From an uncultured Clostridia bacterium (lineage in GTDB: Bacteria; Bacillota; Clostridia; Oscillospirales; Oscillospiraceae): 23,406 nt of DNA. The notes under the pieces were generated by a model. The model saw only the letters and a list, made by a program, of their open reading frames with translations, made no database searches and had not been told where the DNA came from. The stretch spans positions 1-23,406 of the forward strand of contig CALADI010000025.1 in assembly GCA_937890525.1 (NCBI GenBank). The letters are read 5' to 3'. Shown in pieces: positions 1 through 6,649 of the stretch. The position numbers were made by a program, and so were the translations under genes. Every line of letters begins with the position of its first letter. Within the stretch, counting starts at the first letter, position 1.

Positions 1-1
1 C

Positions 2-898
2 AATGACTCCATGGATACCTGCAACAAGATCTCCAAGTACATGAACCGGGTTGGCTACGAGTGCCGTGTCATGGGCGTGCCCAAGACCATCGACAACGAT
101 CTGGCCGGTACCGACCACTGCCCCGGCTTCGCTTCCGCTGCCAAGTATATCGCCACTTCCGTGATGGAAGTTTCCCGTGACAGCCATGTGTACGACACCG
201 GCATGGTCACCATCATCGAGTGCATGGGCCGTCATGCCGGCTGGCTGACTGCCGCTGCTGCTCTGGCTGGTGTCAAGGGCGACGGTCCCGACCTGATCTA
301 CCTCCCCGAGGTGGACTTCGACATGGATCAGTTCGTTGCCGATGTCAAGCGCATCTACAACGAGAAGAAGAACTGCATCGTTGCCGTGTCCGAGGGCGTC
401 CACTACGCCGACGGCACCTTCGTCTCCGAGGCTAAGACCTCCGGCACCGACGGCTTCGGTCATGCCCAGCTGGGCGGTCTGGCTGCCCGTCTGGCCGATG
501 TGGTCAAGGCTGCCACCGGCGCCAAGGTCCGCCCCATCGAGCTGAGCCTGCTGCAGCGCTGCGCCGCTCACTGCGCCTCCGGCACCGACATCGCCGAGTC
601 CTTCCTGTCCGGCAAGACCGCCGTTGAGGCCGCCGTTGCCGGTGAGACCGACAAGATGGTCGGCTTCGCTTGCACCCGTGACGAGAACGGCTACAAGTGC
701 GAGCCCAAGCTGTTTGACCTGAGCCTGGTTGCCAACACCGAGAAGAAGGTTCCTCTGGAGTGGATCAACGACGCTCACAACGGCATCAATCAGGGCTTCA
801 TCGATTACTGCCTGCCCCTGATCCAGGGTGAGACCGGCATGAGCAAGGAAGACGGTCTGCCCCGCTTTGTCCGCCTGAAGAAGGTCTTCGCCAAGTAA
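2..898 (+). CDS. PPi-type 6-phosphofructokinase (5' end outside window)
   Basis: This is the C-terminal part of a phosphofructokinase, the cytosolic glycolytic enzyme that phosphorylates fructose 6-phosphate at C1. The reading frame is already open at base 2 and encodes N-D-S before the first in-window Met, so the ATG at 11 is internal and the true start lies upstream. Motifs in order are NDSMDT, PKTIDND and MGRHAGW. In ATP-dependent enzymes the first two read GDGS and PGTIDND. The Asp in NDS and the Lys in PKTIDND are the two substitutions that in this family block ATP and favour pyrophosphate as donor. I therefore infer a PPi-dependent, reversible enzyme. It ends at TAA, 18 bases before a strong terminator, so it closes its transcription unit. 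Family assignment is very sure; donor preference is a sequence prediction. Confidence 0.93.
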   Translation, partial: NDSMDTCNKISKYMNRVGYECRVMGVPKTIDNDLAGTDHCPGFASAAKYIATSVMEVSRDSHVYDTGMVTIIECMGRHAGWLTAAAALAGVKGDGPDLIYLPEVDFDMDQFVADVKRIYNEKKNCIVAVSEGVHYADGTFVSEAKTSGTDGFGHAQLGGLAARLADVVKAATGAKVRPIELSLLQRCAAHCASGTDIAESFLSGKTAVEAAVAGETDKMVGFACTRDENGYKCEPKLFDLSLVANTEKKVPLEWINDAHNGINQGFIDYCLPLIQGETGMSKEDGLPRFVRLKKVFAK

Positions 899-916
899 TC
901 ACTCCCCCATATTCCC

Positions 917-957
917 AACCTCCCCGACGGCTGCGCCGTTGGGGAGGTTTTCTTTTT
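917..957 (+). terminator. Rho-independent terminator after phosphofructokinase
   Basis: A 14-bp stem (917-930 with 936-949, one G-U pair) has a 5-base loop and is followed by TTCTTTTT. It sits 19 bases after the phosphofructokinase stop codon. Confidence 0.92.
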
Positions 958-1027
958 GACGCATCTCCTCCAAAATCCGCCTTCATTCCCCCTTCTGTGC
1001 AAGTATTCCGTCTTTTCCCCGGATCGA

Positions 1028-1056
1028 TTGCATTTGATGTCGGCTTGTGATATACT
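1028..1056 (+). promoter_or_regulatory. Sigma-A promoter for hom-aspartate kinase-asd
   Basis: TTGCAT at 1028-1033 and TATACT at 1051-1056 are separated by 17 bases. The predicted start near 1063 leaves a leader of about 75 bases before hom, too short for a lysine riboswitch. None is visible. Confidence 0.6.
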
Positions 1057-1138
1057 TTTCACATATTTGTCCTCTTGTTTTTATGCACAACTACATATGC
1101 ACATCCTCTCAAAACAAAAACAGATTGGTGGAATCAAG

Positions 1139-2278
1139 ATGAACATTGCACTTCTGGGCTTCGGTGTCGTGGGTCGGGGCGTCTACGAACTGGCCGCTTC
1201 TCACCCGGAGCTTCATATCAAATATGTCCTGTGCCGCAAAGACCTGACCCTTCCCGATGCACAGGTGACCCACGATTTCGAGGATATCGTGAATGACCCC
1301 GAGATCGACACGGTGATCGAGGTCATGGGCGGGCTGCACCCAGCGTGGGAATATGTACGCCAGTCCATCCAAGCCGGCAAGCATGTGATCACCGCCAACA
1401 AGGCCATGGCCGCCGAATTCTATGATGAGCTGATCCCTCTGGTGGAGCGTCATCAGGTCATGTTCCGATGCACCGCCGCCGTGGGCGGGGGCATCGGCTG
1501 GCTCAGCGAGCTGGAACGGGTGCGCCGCTGTGAGACCATCCGCAAGGTGGGCGGCATCATGAACGGCACCTGCAACTACATTCTCGATGCCATGACCAGA
1601 GAGGGGGTCTCCTATGCGGAAGCCCTCTCCCAAGCCCAGCATCTGGGCTATGCCGAGGCCAACCCCTCCACCGATGTGGACGGCATCGACACATGGCACA
1701 AGCTGATCCTGTCTGCCAACATTGCCTTCGGCGTCAGCATGGACAAGCACCAGATCCCCGTATGGGGCATCCGCAACATCCTTGCCGAAGATGTGGCCCA
1801 ATTCCGCCGGCATGGGCTTTGCTGCAAGCTGGTCTCCAGCGCCCAAATGCAGGGGGGGCATTTCAGCGCCTTTGTCCAGCCCACCCTATTCCCTGACCAC
1901 GACATCGAGGCCACCGTCCCCACCAACTACAATCTGATCACCTTGGAGGGCAACACCTCCGGGCGGCAGAGTTTCTATGGTCAGGGAGCAGGACGCTACC
2001 CCACTGCGTATAATGTATTGCAGGACTGTATGGACTTCACCCGCTGTCACGGCTTCTACAGCATCCTCACAAAGAAGGTTGCGGTATGCAATGACCAAAG
2101 GATGCGCTACTATGTCCGTGGCGCCAGCGATCCGTGGCTCGCCGCCCATTGCGACGAACATTGGGGCAGCGCCACCGTGACCACCCCCGTGACCGTGGAA
2201 CAAATGCACGCATGGTGCGCTAAGTACCCCAATGTATTCATAGCAGCATTACCCGAAAGGAAGGATATCCATTGCTGA
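1139..2278 (+). CDS. hom: Homoserine dehydrogenase
   Basis: The enzyme reduces aspartate semialdehyde to homoserine, the branch point towards threonine and methionine. The frame is open from 956, but the Rossmann motif G-F-G-V-V-G starts at residue 7 when the ATG at 1139 is used. The upstream part is also unlike protein and overlaps the promoter, so I take 1139 (379 residues). Visible landmarks are TANKAMAA in the cofactor domain, GGIMNGTCNYIL, and DVDGIDTWHKL with the family's catalytic-region Asp and Lys. Most firmicute homologues carry a C-terminal ACT domain of about 80 residues. Here the last ~65 residues contain a short YYVRG stretch but no convincing ACT pattern, so feedback control may be lost or altered. 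The stop overlaps the start of the aspartate kinase gene by 7 bases, which implies translational coupling. Confidence 0.93.
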   Translation: MNIALLGFGVVGRGVYELAASHPELHIKYVLCRKDLTLPDAQVTHDFEDIVNDPEIDTVIEVMGGLHPAWEYVRQSIQAGKHVITANKAMAAEFYDELIPLVERHQVMFRCTAAVGGGIGWLSELERVRRCETIRKVGGIMNGTCNYILDAMTREGVSYAEALSQAQHLGYAEANPSTDVDGIDTWHKLILSANIAFGVSMDKHQIPVWGIRNILAEDVAQFRRHGLCCKLVSSAQMQGGHFSAFVQPTLFPDHDIEATVPTNYNLITLEGNTSGRQSFYGQGAGRYPTAYNVLQDCMDFTRCHGFYSILTKKVAVCNDQRMRYYVRGASDPWLAAHCDEHWGSATVTTPVTVEQMHAWCAKYPNVFIAALPERKDIHC

Positions 2279-3588
2279 AAGTAACAAAATTCGGCGGGTC
2301 ATCCATGGCTGACGCCGGTCAATACCGCAAGGTGCGGGATATCATCATGTCCGACCCCGCCCGAAAGATCGTGGTAGTCTCCGCCGCAGGTAAGCGGGAT
2401 GCCAACGACCACAAGATCACCGATCTGCTCTACCTGTGCTATGCCCATGTCCAGTACGGCGTGGACTGCTCCGGGATCTTTGAGATGATCACCTCCCGCT
2501 ATTTACAGATCCGGGATGAACTGGGTCTGAAACTCCCGCTGGAGGATGAATTCAATGAACTGAAAGCCCGGCTGGATGCCAACCGGATCTCTCAAGATGA
2601 GTTGGTCAGCCGCGGGGAATACTTTTCCGCCAAGATCTTGGCGGCTTATCTGGGCTACACCTTTGTGGACAGCGCCGACTGGATCAGCTTCCGCATGGAC
2701 GGAACCGTGGATCAGCCCACCTCCTATCAGGTGTTCCGCGCCGTTGCCGCAGGGCACGGTATCGTGACCCCGGGCTTTTACGGCAGTATGCCCAACGGGC
2801 ACATCAAGACCTTCACCCGTGGGGGCAGCGACATCACCGGCGCCCTTGCCGCCGCTGCGCTGGATGCGGATGTATACGAAAACTGGACGGATGTATCCGG
2901 CATCCTCATGGCCGATCCCCGGATCGTCGCCAATCCCCAGACCATTCCCGAGGTCACCTATGACGAACTGCGGGAGCTGAGCTATACCGGCGCTCAGGTG
3001 CTTCACGAAGGCACTATTTTCCCCGTCCGTGAAAAGCAAATCCCTCTGAACATCCGCAACACCAACGACCCGGATCACCCCGGTACCATGATCCAAGAGC
3101 ATTTCGACACCGACCGTTCTCCCGACCGATTCATCACCGGCATCACCGGCAAGAAGGACTTCTCCATCGTCCACCTGTGCAAGCGGGGACTTTCCAACGA
3201 GGTGGGTCTGCTTCGCAAGATCCTGAGCATCTACGAACGCCACCACATTTCCGTTGACTATGTGCCCAACGGCATCGACAATGTTTCCGTGCTGATGCAG
3301 ACCGCTGCCATCGAGCCGTACCTGTACACCATCCTCGGAGAGATCCAGCAGGAGATTGAGCCAGACCGGCTGACGGTCTATGACGAGATCGCCATTGTGG
3401 CAGCCGTAGGACGGAAGATGGCAGGCCGCCCCGGCATCTCCGGCAAGATCTTCGGCGCTATGGGGCAGGCCGGGGTAAACATCCGCATGATCACCCAAGG
3501 CCCTGACGAACTGAACATCATCTTCGGTGTGGAGAACAAGGACTTTGCCAAGGCGATCCAGGTACTCTATGACAGTTTTGTAAAATAA
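2272..3588 (+). CDS. lysC: Aspartate kinase (aspartokinase), TTG start
   Basis: Phosphorylates aspartate, the committed step of the lysine/threonine/methionine family. The 438-residue protein begins at a TTG at 2272 preceded by AAAGGAAGGA, and the conserved KFGGSS motif then falls at residues 6-11. Further landmarks are SAAGKR near residue 40, the SRGEYFSAK segment and FTRGGSDITGA. Two ACT-type regulatory repeats occupy roughly residues 305-438 (FSIVHLCKRG..., IAIVAAVGRKM...). The architecture and length match single-chain class III-like aspartokinases such as B. subtilis YclM/ThrD, so lysC is used as a generic symbol. It sits between hom and asd in one operon. Because the adjacent dehydrogenase appears to lack ACT, these ACT domains may carry most of the pathway's allosteric control. 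Confidence 0.94.
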   Translation: MLKVTKFGGSSMADAGQYRKVRDIIMSDPARKIVVVSAAGKRDANDHKITDLLYLCYAHVQYGVDCSGIFEMITSRYLQIRDELGLKLPLEDEFNELKARLDANRISQDELVSRGEYFSAKILAAYLGYTFVDSADWISFRMDGTVDQPTSYQVFRAVAAGHGIVTPGFYGSMPNGHIKTFTRGGSDITGALAAAALDADVYENWTDVSGILMADPRIVANPQTIPEVTYDELRELSYTGAQVLHEGTIFPVREKQIPLNIRNTNDPDHPGTMIQEHFDTDRSPDRFITGITGKKDFSIVHLCKRGLSNEVGLLRKILSIYERHHISVDYVPNGIDNVSVLMQTAAIEPYLYTILGEIQQEIEPDRLTVYDEIAIVAAVGRKMAGRPGISGKIFGAMGQAGVNIRMITQGPDELNIIFGVENKDFAKAIQVLYDSFVK

Positions 3589-3594
3589 TACGCC

Positions 3595-3620
3595 CCTGGC
3601 GTCCACGCTTGGATGCCGGG
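3595..3620 (+). other. Intercistronic hairpin between aspartate kinase and asd
   Basis: An 11-bp stem (3595-3605 with 3610-3620, including G-U pairs) has a 4-base loop and is followed by only four T residues and then the asd ribosome site. It may attenuate transcription or protect mRNA ends. The weak T-run argues against full termination. Confidence 0.5.
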
Positions 3621-3637
3621 ACTTTTGGGAGGAAATT

Positions 3638-4645
3638 ATGAAAACCTATACCGTTGCCATTTTGGGCGCCACCGGCGCCGTCGGACAGGAAATGATCAAG
3701 ATCCTTCAGGAGCGGAACTTCCCCGTGGAGCGGCTGATCCCTCTGGCCAGCGCCAAAAGCGCAGGCAAGACCGTGACCTTCTGCGGTCAGCAGATCCCCA
3801 TTCAGGAGGCCACCGCCGATGCATTCCACGGCGTTGACATTGTGCTGGGCGCTGCGGAGAATGACATTGCCCAGAAGCTGGCGCCCAGCATCATTGCTTC
3901 CGGCGCAGTCTTTGTGGACAACTCCTCCGCCTTCCGCATGAGCCCGGAGGTCCCCCTCATCGTCCCGGAGATCAACCCCGAGGATGTGAAACTCCACAAG
4001 GGGATCCTGTCCAACCCCAACTGCTCCACCATCATCACCGCCACGGCGGTCAATCCGCTGAATGCTATTTCCCCCATCCGATCCATGACCGCATCCACCT
4101 ATCAGGCCGTATCCGGCGCAGGTGCAGGCGGCCCCGTGGAACTGATGGAAGAGGTAAAGGTTCTGGGGCACGGCGGCAGCTATGCGCCCAAGGTATTCCC
4201 CTACCAGATCGCCTACAATCTGATCCCCCAGATCGGCGGCGAAGCCTGCGACGGCTACACCAGCGAGGAGATGAAGCTGCAAAACGAGGGCCGCAAGATC
4301 ATGCACCTGCCGGAACTGACTGTTAGCTGCACCTGCGTCCGTGTCCCTGTGATCCGCAGCCACTCCATTTCCGTCAGCATCCACTTTGACCGTCCCGTTT
4401 CCGTTGAGGAAGCCCGCAGCGCCATTGCATCCGCTCCCGGGTGCAAGCTGATGGACGATCTGAATGCCGGGGTCTATCCCATGCCTTTGGATACCAGCGA
4501 TCAGGATCTGGTGTATGTGGGCAGGATCCGCCCGGATCTCACCGATCCCAACGGTCTGTGCCTGTGGTGCTGCGGCGACCAGATCCGCAAGGGTGCCGCT
4601 ACCAACGCCATCCAGATCGCCGAGCTGCTGATCCAAAAAGATTGA
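3638..4645 (+). CDS. asd: Aspartate-semialdehyde dehydrogenase
   Basis: Reduces aspartyl phosphate, made by the preceding kinase, to aspartate semialdehyde, the substrate of Hom and of the lysine branch. The 335-residue protein starts at an ATG preceded by GGGAGGAAATT. It shows the N-terminal nucleotide-binding motif GATGAVGQ (residues 10-17), the NSSAFRM segment near 95-101 and SNPNCSTIIT with the catalytic Cys at about residue 129. The late segment RVPVIRSHS supplies the family's substrate Arg and active-site His. Where many homologues read SAGGS this protein reads GAAEND, a small variation near the phosphate site. Third gene of the operon, followed by a strong terminator. Confidence 0.96.
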   Translation: MKTYTVAILGATGAVGQEMIKILQERNFPVERLIPLASAKSAGKTVTFCGQQIPIQEATADAFHGVDIVLGAAENDIAQKLAPSIIASGAVFVDNSSAFRMSPEVPLIVPEINPEDVKLHKGILSNPNCSTIITATAVNPLNAISPIRSMTASTYQAVSGAGAGGPVELMEEVKVLGHGGSYAPKVFPYQIAYNLIPQIGGEACDGYTSEEMKLQNEGRKIMHLPELTVSCTCVRVPVIRSHSISVSIHFDRPVSVEEARSAIASAPGCKLMDDLNAGVYPMPLDTSDQDLVYVGRIRPDLTDPNGLCLWCCGDQIRKGAATNAIQIAELLIQKD

Positions 4646-4680
4646 TCCGCATACGGCATTTGTATCATTGCCAAACAAAC

Positions 4681-4728
4681 GAAAGACCCTTCATAGCGGG
4701 GAACGCATCCCGCTATGGAGGGTCTTTC
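4681..4728 (+). terminator. Terminator after asd
   Basis: A 20-bp stem (4681-4700 with 4709-4728, a single G-U pair) with an 8-base loop lies 35 bases after asd. The T-run is poor, but the stem is very stable and symmetric, so it may act in both directions. Confidence 0.85.
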
Positions 4729-4768
4729 TCATCTCAGAAACATATTGAAACATCGTTACGCAAACACC

Positions 4769-4927
4769 TCAAGGGACGATCCCCATGGCGGCACATTTCT
4801 CTTTCATTCTGTCCAAAGTGCGTGTAACCGTGGACTTAGAAACACCTAGATATGTCGCAATCGCTTGGTATCCATAGCCCTGCATTCTCAATGTCAGGAT
4901 CCTTTCCTGCCGTGAGGTAATGCTCAT
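4769..4927 (-). CDS. Small helix-turn-helix protein
   Basis: A 52-residue reading frame was found by direct translation of the minus strand. It starts at ATG 4927 and stops at TGA 4769-4771. Residues 5-42 form a clear HTH pattern: SRQERILTLRMQGYGYQAIA, then YLGVSKSTVTRTLDRM. This resembles transposase- or resolvase-type DNA-binding modules and small regulators of mobile elements. No ribosome site is evident upstream of the ATG. The frame stays open upstream to 5026 without another ATG, so the gene may be a truncated fragment rather than an intact protein. It lies at the left side of the AT-rich segment. Confidence 0.55.
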   Translation of the reverse strand: MSITSRQERILTLRMQGYGYQAIATYLGVSKSTVTRTLDRMKEKCAAMGIVP

Positions 4928-5034
4928 GTGTGGTAAAGTAACAAACAAGAACTTGATCGCCAGCAGCTTACTATTCCGAATATGACAAAGGGAAAGAAGA
5001 ACATAAAATAGTTTTTCTTTCCCTCATATTTTAG

Positions 5035-5067
5035 GCAAGAAGAACTTTTGCCCGTTCTCTTGCTTTT
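5035..5067 (+). terminator. Terminator-like hairpin inside the AT-rich segment
   Basis: A stem of 10 bp with one bulged base (5035-5045 with 5054-5063), an 8-base loop and TTTT lies just before the 5075 gene. A second A/T-rich inverted repeat pairs GGGAAAGAA at 4990-4998 with TTCTTTCCC at 5015-5023. Probably left from genes formerly upstream. Confidence 0.45.
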
Positions 5068-5074
5068 ATAAAAA

Positions 5075-5278
5075 ATGCGCAAATCAGCTGTTCTCCCCTA
5101 TGACACTATCATAAAGGCACACGAGGGCGATCCCATAGCGATACAAGCCGTCCTTGACCGATACGCTGGATATATCCGCTACTTCTCTAAGATGAACGGC
5201 TATTACAACTCTGACATGGAGGATTACATCAGAACAAAGCTGATTGAAAGCCTGTTTAAGTTCTGGTTTGACCGTTGA
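5075..5278 (+). CDS. Conjugative-element helix-turn-helix protein (HTH_16-like)
   Basis: A 67-residue protein. LPYDTIIKAHEGDPIAIQAV followed by a YAGYIRYFS segment and a terminal RTKLIESLFKFWFDR matches the small HTH proteins (HTH_16 type, Tn916 Orf8-like) found next to the sigma-like regulator in Tn916-family and related conjugative elements. In those elements it belongs to the regulatory module near the excision genes. Here the usual partners (sigma-like factor, Xis, integrase) are absent, which points to a relic. No good ribosome site precedes the ATG, so expression is doubtful. Family recognition is from memory of sequence pattern. Confidence 0.65.
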   Translation: MRKSAVLPYDTIIKAHEGDPIAIQAVLDRYAGYIRYFSKMNGYYNSDMEDYIRTKLIESLFKFWFDR

Positions 5279-5349
5279 ATGTGGATTTTGAATTAAAAGT
5301 ATGATAATATTATTCTTTACAAATCTTGAATTTATGGAGGGCTACTATT

Positions 5350-5952
5350 GTGGATAAAGCAGTTATTTATATACATGGAAAAGGCGGAGATGCTGAAGAA
5401 GCTATCCATTACAAGCCGCTCTTTAGTGATTGTGATGTGATTGGTCTTGACTATACTGCACAGTTTCCATGGGAAGCAAAAGAAGAATTTCCATTACTTT
5501 TTAATTCAATTTATAGAAACTACAATACTGTTGAAGTAATTGCCAATAGCATTGGAGCGTATTTTGCTATCAATGCCTTATCAAATCAGCAAATAGAGAA
5601 AGCATATTTTATTTCGCCTGTTGTAGATATGGAAAGGCTCATTGCTGATATGATGATTTGGGCAAATGTTACAGACGATGAACTCAAAGAGAAAAAGGAA
5701 ATTCAGACAACCTTTGGAGAAACACTTTCATGGGATTATCTTTGCTATGTAAGAGAAAATCCTGTTACATGGAAAATCCCAACGCATATTTTGTATGGTG
5801 AAAAAGATAATCTTACCGCTTATGGAACGATATCTGAATTTGCACAGAAAACCAATTCAACACTTTCTATTATGAAAAATGGAGAGCATTGGTTTCACAC
5901 GAAAGAACAAATGAAATTTCTTGATAATTGGATAAAACAATCTTCTTGTTAA
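5350..5952 (+). CDS. Alpha/beta hydrolase, AT-rich and foreign-looking
   Basis: A 200-residue hydrolase when read from GTG 5350, which has TGGAGGG 8 bases upstream. An ATG at 5326 adds eight residues but has no ribosome site. The N-terminal strand ends in HGKGGD (9-14), a typical oxyanion region. The nucleophile elbow is A-N-S-I-G with Ser at about 67. A late GEKDNLT supplies a candidate Asp at 153 and GEHWFH a candidate His at 180, so the full Ser-Asp-His triad can be placed. No signal peptide is seen, so it is probably cytosolic. Base composition and codons differ sharply from all neighbours, consistent with recent transfer. A TATGAT box at 5300-5305 may be its own promoter. The substrate cannot be deduced. 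Confidence 0.85.
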   Translation: MDKAVIYIHGKGGDAEEAIHYKPLFSDCDVIGLDYTAQFPWEAKEEFPLLFNSIYRNYNTVEVIANSIGAYFAINALSNQQIEKAYFISPVVDMERLIADMMIWANVTDDELKEKKEIQTTFGETLSWDYLCYVRENPVTWKIPTHILYGEKDNLTAYGTISEFAQKTNSTLSIMKNGEHWFHTKEQMKFLDNWIKQSSC

Positions 5953-5963
5953 TTTTAAGTTTG

Positions 5964-6092
5964 TCACACTGAACCATTATAAAAACTGAATATCCCGCCG
6001 CCCCGTAGCGGCACATCCTCACGCTCTGCCTCTTCCAGCACCCGCTCATTAAATTTCAGCCACGAAATCTCCCGATTGATATACCTGTCCAT
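5964..6092 (-). pseudogene. ppk: Truncated polyphosphate kinase 1, N-terminal fragment
   Basis: The minus-strand frame from ATG 6092 reads Y-I-N-R-E-I-S-W-L-K-F-N-E-R-V-L-E-E-A, the highly conserved start of PPK1, the enzyme that builds inorganic polyphosphate from ATP. Homology continues to about DVPL, near 6006. Around 5995 the sequence turns AT-rich, the frame becomes unrelated and it stops at 5964-5966. Intact PPK1 is about 700 residues; only about 30 remain and no further ppk sequence is seen to the left. The break coincides with the edge of the AT-rich segment, so I infer that insertion or deletion linked to a mobile element destroyed the gene. Confidence 0.82.
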
Positions 6093-6125
6093 TTAACGCC
6101 ACGCTCCACATTTTATCATAGGTTT

Positions 6126-6154
6126 TATATATAGCATACGCATAATTCCTGCAA
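6126..6154 (-). promoter_or_regulatory. Likely old ppk promoter
   Basis: On the minus strand TTGCAG (6154-6149) and TATATA (6131-6126) have 17-base spacing, 34 bases upstream of the ppk ATG. It may still fire into the truncated gene and the insertion. Confidence 0.45.
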
Positions 6155-6230
6155 AGCGATACCATAGTAATGTAGTATTCGGCAAAATCATGGTGCATCT
6201 CTCATTTTTCGCCAAAATGCTCTTTCCAAT

Positions 6231-6286
6231 CAAAAGCAGCAGATACGCCGCCCCATCGTCTGCCGCCGGGGGATGTATCTGCTGCT
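6231..6286 (-). terminator. Terminator of the riboswitch-controlled ABC operon
   Basis: A perfect 12-bp outer stem pairs 6235-6246 with 6275-6286 and encloses a GC-rich inner region that can extend pairing. On the minus strand it is followed by TTTTGATT. It lies 25 bases past the stop of the last operon gene. Confidence 0.8.
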
Positions 6287-6310
6287 CGTTATTTTGCGTG
6301 GAATGCCGCG

Positions 6311-6649
6311 TCAATGGGATCCTTCCACATAGGAAAGCCCCGCCCGATCCATTGCTGACTTCAGCTGCTCCAACTGAGGGCACCGCTTCACACAGCACAG
6401 CGCAATATGGATCCGGTCTACATGCTCCTGTCTCATGCGCTCCAGTTTTTCCGTAAAGCCCGGATCGGTGAGCTTATCTGCCTCGCATCCATTGCAGTCA
6501 AAGTACGCCGACAGTTCCACATTCTGTCCTTGGTACTGTTCAAATGCCTTTTTCCGATCGTAAAAACTGCGAAAGCACGCCGCTCCGGTACACACATTCC
6601 CGGACTTTCGGCAATGCAGAATGGCGATTTTTTGAATCTGCTGTTCCAT
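6311..6649 (-). CDS. CGGC-domain cysteine-rich protein
   Basis: A 112-residue soluble protein. It begins with a beta-strand (KIAILHC) and carries cysteines at 13, 20, 25, 52, 55, 85, 86 and 90, including the central CNGC (52-55), a variant of the CGGC motif that names the family. Members are thought to bind metal because of their conserved Cys and His; no function is established. The ATG overlaps the stop of the upstream ATPase gene by one base (TAATG), so it is translationally coupled as the last gene of the cobalamin-riboswitch operon. It may handle the metal or cofactor that the transporter brings in, by chaperoning, sensing or reduction. That role is inference from context. Confidence 0.78.
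   Translation of the reverse strand: MEQQIQKIAILHCRKSGNVCTGAACFRSFYDRKKAFEQYQGQNVELSAYFDCNGCEADKLTDPGFTEKLERMRQEHVDRIHIALCCVKRCPQLEQLKSAMDRAGLSYVEGSH

Larger units (their letters stand above)
4750..5995. mobile_element. AT-rich insertion, probable remnant of an integrative element
   Basis: Between the asd terminator and a GC-rich ppk fragment lies about 1.2 kb with visibly lower GC and different codon use. It holds two small HTH-type genes of the kind carried by Tn916-like and other conjugative elements, and an alpha/beta hydrolase. Its right edge is taken as the abrupt GC change near 5995, where the ppk frame loses homology. The left edge is uncertain, somewhere between 4730 and 4770. No integrase, relaxase or clear terminal repeat is present, so this is a decayed remnant at most. 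Confidence 0.5.

Noticed and set aside
956..1138. Longer N-terminus for homoserine dehydrogenase
   Set aside because: It would span the promoter at 1028-1056 and place 61 unrelated residues before the Rossmann motif, which normally begins at the N-terminus.
4788..6016. 9-bp direct repeat GCGGCACAT at 4788-4796 and 6008-6016 as att sites of the element
   Set aside because: The match is short enough to arise by chance, the right copy is inside the conserved ppk codons, and there is no integrase or extended identity.
6190..6456. Plus-strand frame over the operon terminator and CGGC gene end
   Set aside because: It covers a hairpin and the antisense of a recognised gene; no ribosome site or family resemblance.
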